Assembly: GCA_038373885.1 (NCBI GenBank)
Contig: JAWZYV010018289.1
Span: 310,001 to 374,000, forward strand
Reading direction: 5' to 3'
Source: Cheiracanthium punctorium
Lineage: Eukaryota; Arthropoda; Arachnida; Araneae; Cheiracanthiidae
Length of the DNA: 64,000 nt
Position numbers and translations under genes: made by a program. This document shows, piece by piece, positions 59,701 to 64,000 of this stretch. How positions within the stretch are numbered: the stretch's first letter is position 1; every line of letters starts with the position of its first letter. Below the pieces are notes generated by a model. It worked only from the letters and a program-made list of their open reading frames with translations, did no database searches and was not told the origin of the DNA.

Positions 59701-60818
59701 TTTGGTAAAGGTGCAGTATTAGTGTAGAATTAGACAAATATGAAAATTTACTATGATATGTCAAACCGTTTTTGTTTTACAGAGGTGTAAAGTTCTCATA
59801 AATGGGGCTAAAAACAGGAATTTTTTTTAAAAAGTGCTGCAGAAATTTTTCTAATAAGGCTACAGACCTGGGTCTTTCGATGGACATTAGCACGTTTTTT
59901 AGATAGCTGATTAATGGGGAAAATGTTATTTGTAATTAGTACACTTACTGCAATAGTATTTTTTGAGATAAGCAAAAATTTTGAAAGAAAAAAGTAAATA
60001 AAAAAATACACGCAAAAGTGCATGAATTAAAAATTGGAAGTATTTTTAAAAGTAAATTTAAAAAACAGCGATTACTTGATCAGTTGTTCAATGTTCCTAA
60101 GGAACAGGGGGAGTGCATCCTTTGGCATTTTTACCTGCGCTAAGTAAAACCAAACCTCCTTTACGAATTACATGTCTTTAGATGAACATTAATACGATTT
60201 AGGATAGCTGATTAATGGTAAAAATTTTACTCCTAATTTGTACACTTACTGCCATCGTATTTTTTGAAATAAATAACATCTTTTGAAAGGAAAGATGTGA
60301 ATTCAAAATTTAAAAAATACATATAATGATTCATGAATTTAAATTTTAAAGTAGTTTTGTACTTTTTATGATTACATTAGCTTAGTTAGATTTTCAGCTA
60401 CAACAATAAATTAAAATTAAACTCATTCAATTAGTAATGTTCAAAAATTTGCCTTTTAATGTCACATTTTGAGTTTTTCAAGAAAAAAGTTTAAAATTCA
60501 ATTTTCTTGAAAACTTGATTTTCAGCTGTAGACATGGGGGTTAAAATTATAGCATTTTAGCTCCCCTATCATGTCTTACCAGGAATACATCCCATTAATA
60601 GTAACCCTGTACTTTAAGAAGTACAAGGTTCAAAGGAAAGATTTGAAAAGCAAAAAATATAAATAACTTACCTAACTGGCCATGATTATTAAGTCCAAAT
60701 GCATAAATTGTTCCATCTTTCTTTTCATTTAAAAATGTTGCGAATGATCCAGTCCAAATATTGTCAATAACACATTTTTGTCTCTTGACGGAAACTTTGT
60801 CTGGTGTGAGCAGTAAAG
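53592..60818 (-). CDS. RCC1: RCC1 (Ran guanine nucleotide exchange factor), C-terminal half, four exons, 5' part outside the window
   Basis: RCC1 is the chromatin-bound nuclear exchange factor that loads GTP on Ran, setting up the nuclear RanGTP gradient used in transport and spindle assembly. Four exons (60818-60672, 59524-59411, 56757-56599, 53782-53592) join in frame to about 202 residues. They show the RCC1 repeat signatures in order: a FGLNNHGQLG blade end, SGGQHHTLAL, SLGRSEYGRLGLG, SWGMGTNFQLGHG and ISGGGQHT. The order and spacing match the C-terminal half of canonical RCC1 (usually about 420-450 residues), not the looser HERC/RPGR-type repeat proteins. The HH of GGQHHT lies where human RCC1 has a histidine important for Ran exchange; that equivalence is from memory. 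The tail is short and lysine-rich. All splice sites are GT/AG. Every internal junction is phase 1 and splits a glycine codon. The first visible exon also starts in phase 1, so at least one coding exon lies upstream; none was found between 60819 and 64000. Confidence 0.95.
54021..54183. mobile_element. Short hairpin MITE (163 bp) in an RCC1 intron
   Basis: CATAGCTGTCAACTCTTC and GAAGAGTTGGCAGCTATG are inverted ends. Pairing continues through GATTTTATTGGAAGATTTTC / GAAAATCTTTCAATAAAAATC to CCACCA/TGGTGG, giving arms of about 47 bp. Flanking duplication unclear (AATA on both sides). Confidence 0.75.
55021..55633. mobile_element. DNA transposon (613 bp) with CAGGGTTCAT ends in an RCC1 intron
   Basis: Ends CAGGGTTCATACTCA and GGCGCATGAACCCTG, then inward TTCCCTGAGTTTTCCAGGT on both sides. 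A 5-bp direct TTTTA lies on each flank (55016-55020, 55634-55638). Superfamily unsure: the ends look hAT-like, but a 5-bp duplication would be atypical. Confidence 0.75.
56599..56757 (-). CDS. RCC1: RCC1 exon (second from last)
   Basis: 159 bp, symmetric phase 1-1. The acceptor is TTCCGTAG and the donor is GTATTC. It encodes LVFSLGRSEYGRLGLG, a variable acidic loop, and CVDVSCGNCVSFAVSDNG: a complete propeller repeat between two glycine-split junctions. Confidence 0.95.
56865..56935 (+). repeat. tRNA-like SINE head, family D, in an RCC1 intron
   Basis: ATAGCCAAGTGGTTACAC (A box) and CAAGTTTGATCCTAG (B box) have normal tRNA spacing. The flanks do not form a full acceptor stem, so I read it as a SINE head or tRNA pseudogene, antisense to RCC1. 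Confidence 0.6.
57056..57414. mobile_element. TTAA-flanked MITE (359 bp) in an RCC1 intron
   Basis: TTAA at 57052-57055 and 57415-57418. The left end CCCTTTGGGTATG pairs imperfectly with the right end GTACCCAAGGG. It is AT-rich inside with no coding potential. Ends and TTAA target are piggyBac-like. Confidence 0.72.
58587..58866. mobile_element. MITE (about 280 bp) with about 64-bp inverted ends in an RCC1 intron
   Basis: The left arm GCTTGCCAAAAA...TGGATGATGCAAT and inverted right arm GCTGCCAAAAAATGGATGCTG match. They include a perfect 17-bp pair GGGTTCAGATGTGCAAG (58634-58650) / CTTGCACATCTGAACCC (58806-58822). No target duplication is clear. Confidence 0.72.
59411..59524 (-). CDS. RCC1: RCC1 exon (third from last)
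   Basis: 114 bp, symmetric phase 1-1. The acceptor is TTTTAG and the donor is GTATG. It encodes a WKPKLIQSF stretch followed by WSHISGGQHHTLALEKNG, the most conserved RCC1 blade core. The reading frame continues exactly into the next exon through a split glycine codon. Confidence 0.95.
60672..60818 (-). CDS. RCC1: RCC1 exon (fourth from last)
   Basis: 147 bp. The acceptor ...CCTTTAG precedes 60818 and the donor GTAAGT follows 60672. It starts with the last two bases of a split codon and ends one base into a glycine codon. It encodes a divergent linker (from LLLTPDKV), then WTGSFATFLNEKKDG and TIYAFGLNNHGQLG, i.e. the end of one blade and the start of the next. It corresponds to the human segment ending in the GFGLSNYHQLG region. 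Confidence 0.93.
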
Positions 60819-60955
60819 CTAAAGGGGTAAAAAAAGTGAAACATAAAAAGTGCTACAATTAAAAATGGACCATATTAATTTATTACATCTTGATCAAGAA
60901 GTGCTATTGAAATACAATGCAGGGTTAGCACAAATGAATGATTGGATTTTAAATA

Positions 60956-61564
60956 CAGTAGATGCTGTTTAATGGAATTACCTCGGCACCAAGGATTTTT
61001 GATAACAATACCCGAATGATAACAATAAACGATTGAAGAAACTTAATGATAGCACCTAGTATTATTATTCATATAACTAATTACATACATGGTAAAATAG
61101 AGGCATACCCATGATAAAAAGAAAAATTGAGGCAAAAAGCATTTATTAAAAAAATTCAGAAATTTTTTTCTGTGTACAATTTATCCTTAAATATTAATAA
61201 ACTGCTCATACTCATATTGTTTTCGAAAATTGCCTGAATGATGGTGCATGGCTTTTCTCAAAATTATCCAATATCATTTGAATGATTTAAGCTTCTGTTA
61301 TATAATACACGTGTTTTAACACCAATATACAAACACACAATTTTTCTTGGAAGTCAAGCTTTGAACTGGCTTCTTAACAAAACCTCGTTAGTACATTTCT
61401 CAGGGACTGGTCTGCAAAAAAAGTGATAACATTAACTGAAAAGTAGATCACACAAAGCATTTGATTTTGTATGGAATGGAATACAGGCAGTCGGTGCCAG
61501 CTGATTTCGCTAATAATAAGCAGTCGATAACAGTAACCGCGATCACATTAAGCAGCATCGACTA
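60956..61564. mobile_element. pogo-like element (609 bp) just upstream of an RCC1 exon
   Basis: Left end CAGTAGATGCTGTTTAATGG; inverted right end TAGTCGATGCTGCTTAATGT; TA flanks (60954-60955, 61565-61566). Inner GGCACC/GGTGCC and GATAACA/TGTTATC words also pair. It starts 138 bp upstream of the RCC1 exon, in the intron. Confidence 0.82.
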
Positions 61565-61926
61565 TATTTATATTTTTGGAACTATTATACATATTACAAT
61601 AAGTGAAACAAAATTAAAGAAATATATACCCCCCCCTTTTTTGCCCAATTACAAATATTCCATTTTTGATTGTTTTGTTACACAACATCTAATCTGTACA
61701 TCACTGTCAATGGTTCTTTTTACGTTCTTGCAGTACTTTTGGCACCAGTGGTTCTTAACAGCATTTTGAACAATTGACAGCATAATACTATAAAATAAGA
61801 GGAACAAATTTGATTGATTATGAATAGATGTTTGTTATATAACAAAAGGGTCACATATCAAACAATTGTTAACTGAAAAAGAAAATTGGTATACTTTTCC
61901 TTAATTTCATCTATCACTTAGTAATA

Positions 61927-62231
61927 CAGCAAAAACTCGATCATCCAAGGTGATGAGGATCGAGCATAGCTTGGATATTATTAATTACAGTATTTTGTTA
62001 ACTATTTTATGTACTTTTTGACAAAGCAACCCATAAAATATGTTTTAAATACATATTTTAACAGAATATATAATATGTAATTCAATATTTTCAAATATTT
62101 ATGAATAATAATAATGACTTGTTATAATCTAACACGTTTTGACTGGTTCTATTTTATTCAAGTTTGTATCAAAGTTCTTTAGTGTTAATCAAGGTGGTGC
62201 CTCGGTTAAAATGGACAGCTTGGTTGTACTG
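61927..62231. mobile_element. pogo-like MITE (305 bp)
   Basis: Left end CAGCAAAAACTCGATCATCC; inverted right end CAGTACAACCAAGCTGTCCA; TA flanks (61925-61926, 62232-62233). The terminal match is limited to about CAGYA plus scattered bases, so this call is weaker than the other pogo-like elements. Confidence 0.6.
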
Positions 62232-62233
62232 TA

Positions 62234-63118
62234 CATGTAAGTTTTCGAAATATAAAGATTTAAATCTGTCTGTTCAGTTATGATAACCCTATATTTTATT
62301 ACAAATACAATATTAATTATTTTAGAATGACAAATAGGAACTTGTGCAAAACTTACTACTCTTAGTTTCTTTGGTTTACACTAAAGGGAGTTACAATAAA
62401 ACTGAATGTTGAAATATTTATTTTAGTTCATTAATGTTTTTAATACTGTAGTAGGAGTAGATTTTAACGCACCATTTTTATTCTAATATATTTACTCATC
62501 AAGATGTCCATCTACTAGATACATAAAATATACCTCTATTTTAATTCCATTAAGTCAGAAGTTGTATTTTCATATAGTAACTAAATTTCTGAAATTAATG
62601 ATTTTTAAAATTAATATTTATATACAAAAATAACCTTTCACTGAGTTTAATTTATATTGTAATTTATTTCATTAGGTACTAACTGCACCCTGCAGTTTCA
62701 CCAGCAATACACATTCAAAAATTGCTATGAGCAGAAAATCAACTGGTTTGATAGAATAAAGAATCATTAACAGAAATAATCAAGCCTCTATTATGAAAAC
62801 CTGGGAAAAATTTATTGTGTCAGAAATTTATTTTGCCAAAACAATACTAAAAGTGTTTCATAAATACATACTTCTTTTTAAGTTTGATACTTTATCAAAA
62901 AATACTACATGTTATATAAACCAAATAATCACAATTTTGCTCATTTGTTTTACTATTTTAATGCTGAAGGTTTTTAAACTGGTAATATCTCTTAAACTTT
63001 TCCTTTTATATTTTATTATATGTATAGAAACACTCCTGCAATAATGTAAGCAAGTCAAAACGTGTACTGACATGCAGGCAACTAACTTACACTGAGGTTG
63101 TGACACGATGGCACCGCA
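62234..63118. other. RCC1 intron or upstream flank, no exon found
   Basis: Searched on the minus strand for further RCC1 blade motifs (GQLG, WG, GGxH); none was found. A GTAAGT donor-like site at 63091-63086 follows an unrecognised open stretch and is not supported as an exon. Confidence 0.45.
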
Positions 63119-63168
63119 TAGCATTTTTTGAGACTAAGCATTGCAATGCTTAGTCTCAAAAATAGCAT
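63119..63168. repeat. 38-bp perfect palindrome flanked by TAGCAT
   Basis: 63125-63162 is a perfect palindrome centred on TTG|CAA (halves TTTTTGAGACTAAGCATTG). The hexamer TAGCAT abuts it on both sides (63119-63124, 63163-63168). It has the look of a tiny insertion with target duplication, perhaps two fused transposon ends. Confidence 0.85.
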
Positions 63169-63636
63169 TAAAACGGTTCATTTTTTCTATCAAAATTCAT
63201 ATGCAGAGGGGATAAAAGCCAATTAAAGGCAATCATATTTTTTATATTAGAAAATTAAGCTTTATATATCTTGAAATATATTATTTGAAAAGAAAGTTAT
63301 TTAAAAAAAAAAAAAAAAACTGCATGTTTTTTGTTGTAGAGAAGTTTGTCAAAGAGAAATTTATAAATAAAAAGTTAGAATGTATCTGTCATACTTTTAA
63401 TGAAAGCAAAATGTTTGTTTAAAAATAATCAAGGTTCGAAAAAAACCCAGATGCCCGGTAGCCCAGGTGATTAAAAAGTATTCCTTGGTGACTAGATTTT
63501 CATTAATATATTTCAAAATGCAAGGTGTTTCTAAAGGATCTGTAGAAAATTTTAGGGGATAGGCTACATACTCTAAAGTGAGTATCATAAGGATTAAGAA
63601 TTGCATACGAAATCACAAAGGCAAATGTCCCTTTAA

Positions 63637-63947
63637 TCCTTTAAGAACCAGGTGTTTTTGGTTATAATGGACATTGCTTTTAAATGTTCAATTTTTATCA
63701 AAGATTTTTTTATGTGCTGATAGTGAAAGGAATATAAAGTGTAATAACACTGCTTCTAATCGGCCTAACTAGTACACTGATTGCATTAATTAGAATATTA
63801 TGTACAAAATTTTTAAGTATTTGACTACACAGATTTTTAAAAAGTGCTTAGTAGGGGATGGCACAAGTAACCACTAGCACATGAGTTGAAAAAAAAAACA
63901 CACCCACATCTATTAAAAAATAACCCAAAACACCTGGGTTTAAAGGG
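63637..63947. mobile_element. TTAA-flanked MITE (311 bp)
   Basis: TTAA at 63633-63636 and 63948-63951. The left end TCCTTTAAGAACCAGGTG matches the inverted right end CCCTTTAAACCCAGGTG, followed by TTTTKGG in both. It is non-coding. Confidence 0.75.
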
Positions 63948-64000
63948 TTAAAATGACATTTTCAGTCATGGTTTCCTGTGCAATTCTTTGTAATGCAGAC

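Noticed and set aside
63061..63124. Additional RCC1 exon ending at a GTAAGT donor
   Set aside because: The decoded sequence has no RCC1 blade motif, and its upstream side is the 38-bp palindrome; no acceptor site is evident.

Overview
This is an AT-rich, intron-bearing eukaryotic nuclear sequence, full of long homopolymers and microsatellites, with one recognisable host gene in 64 kb. The right end holds the last four coding exons, on the minus strand, of an RCC1 gene (the Ran guanine nucleotide exchange factor) with 1.1-2.8 kb introns. Large introns, low gene density, tRNA-derived SINEs and abundant small DNA transposons suggest an invertebrate with a large genome. An arthropod, possibly a chelicerate such as a spider, is my best guess, but nothing seen settles it. 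No prokaryotic operons, rRNA, intact tRNA genes or CRISPR arrays were found.

Layout. 1-9.5 kb: a duplicated tRNA-Trp-like SINE, then cut-and-paste elements packed nearly end to end, including a 1,044-bp hAT-type element with a perfect 8-bp target duplication. 9.5-20 kb: sparse sequence holding a 492-bp TTAA-flanked fold-back MITE, a SINE split by a 917-bp transposon, a 900-bp hAT-like element, and a decayed endonuclease-domain fragment fused to a minisatellite. 20-32 kb: mostly featureless, with a GAGACGAGAC-type tandem array, two CpG-rich single-copy-looking segments, a second copy of the TTAA-type MITE and a small hAT-like MITE. 32-38 kb: a near-perfect hairpin element inserted in a SINE, a Penelope-like inverted segment, G-rich tracts and more hAT MITEs. 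40.6-42.3 kb: three transposons nested inside one another. 42.5-44.7 kb: a fold-back structure whose arms are inverted arrays of 160-bp units, each carrying a relic of a GDFNIDF endonuclease motif. 44.7-51.7 kb: pogo-like and mariner-like MITEs, a long inverted repeat, and a 1,720-bp hAT element retaining a frameshifted transposase C-terminus. 51.7-64 kb: RCC1 exons, with MITEs in every intron and in the upstream flank.

The RCC1 exons work together as the C-terminal half of one seven-bladed propeller; the N-terminal exons lie beyond the right edge. The rest is best read as a layered transposon landscape. Insertions can be ordered by nesting, and many elements can be delimited to the base by matching target-site duplications. 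All element boundaries were read by eye. Superfamily names are inferred from terminal bases and duplication length, not from database matches.
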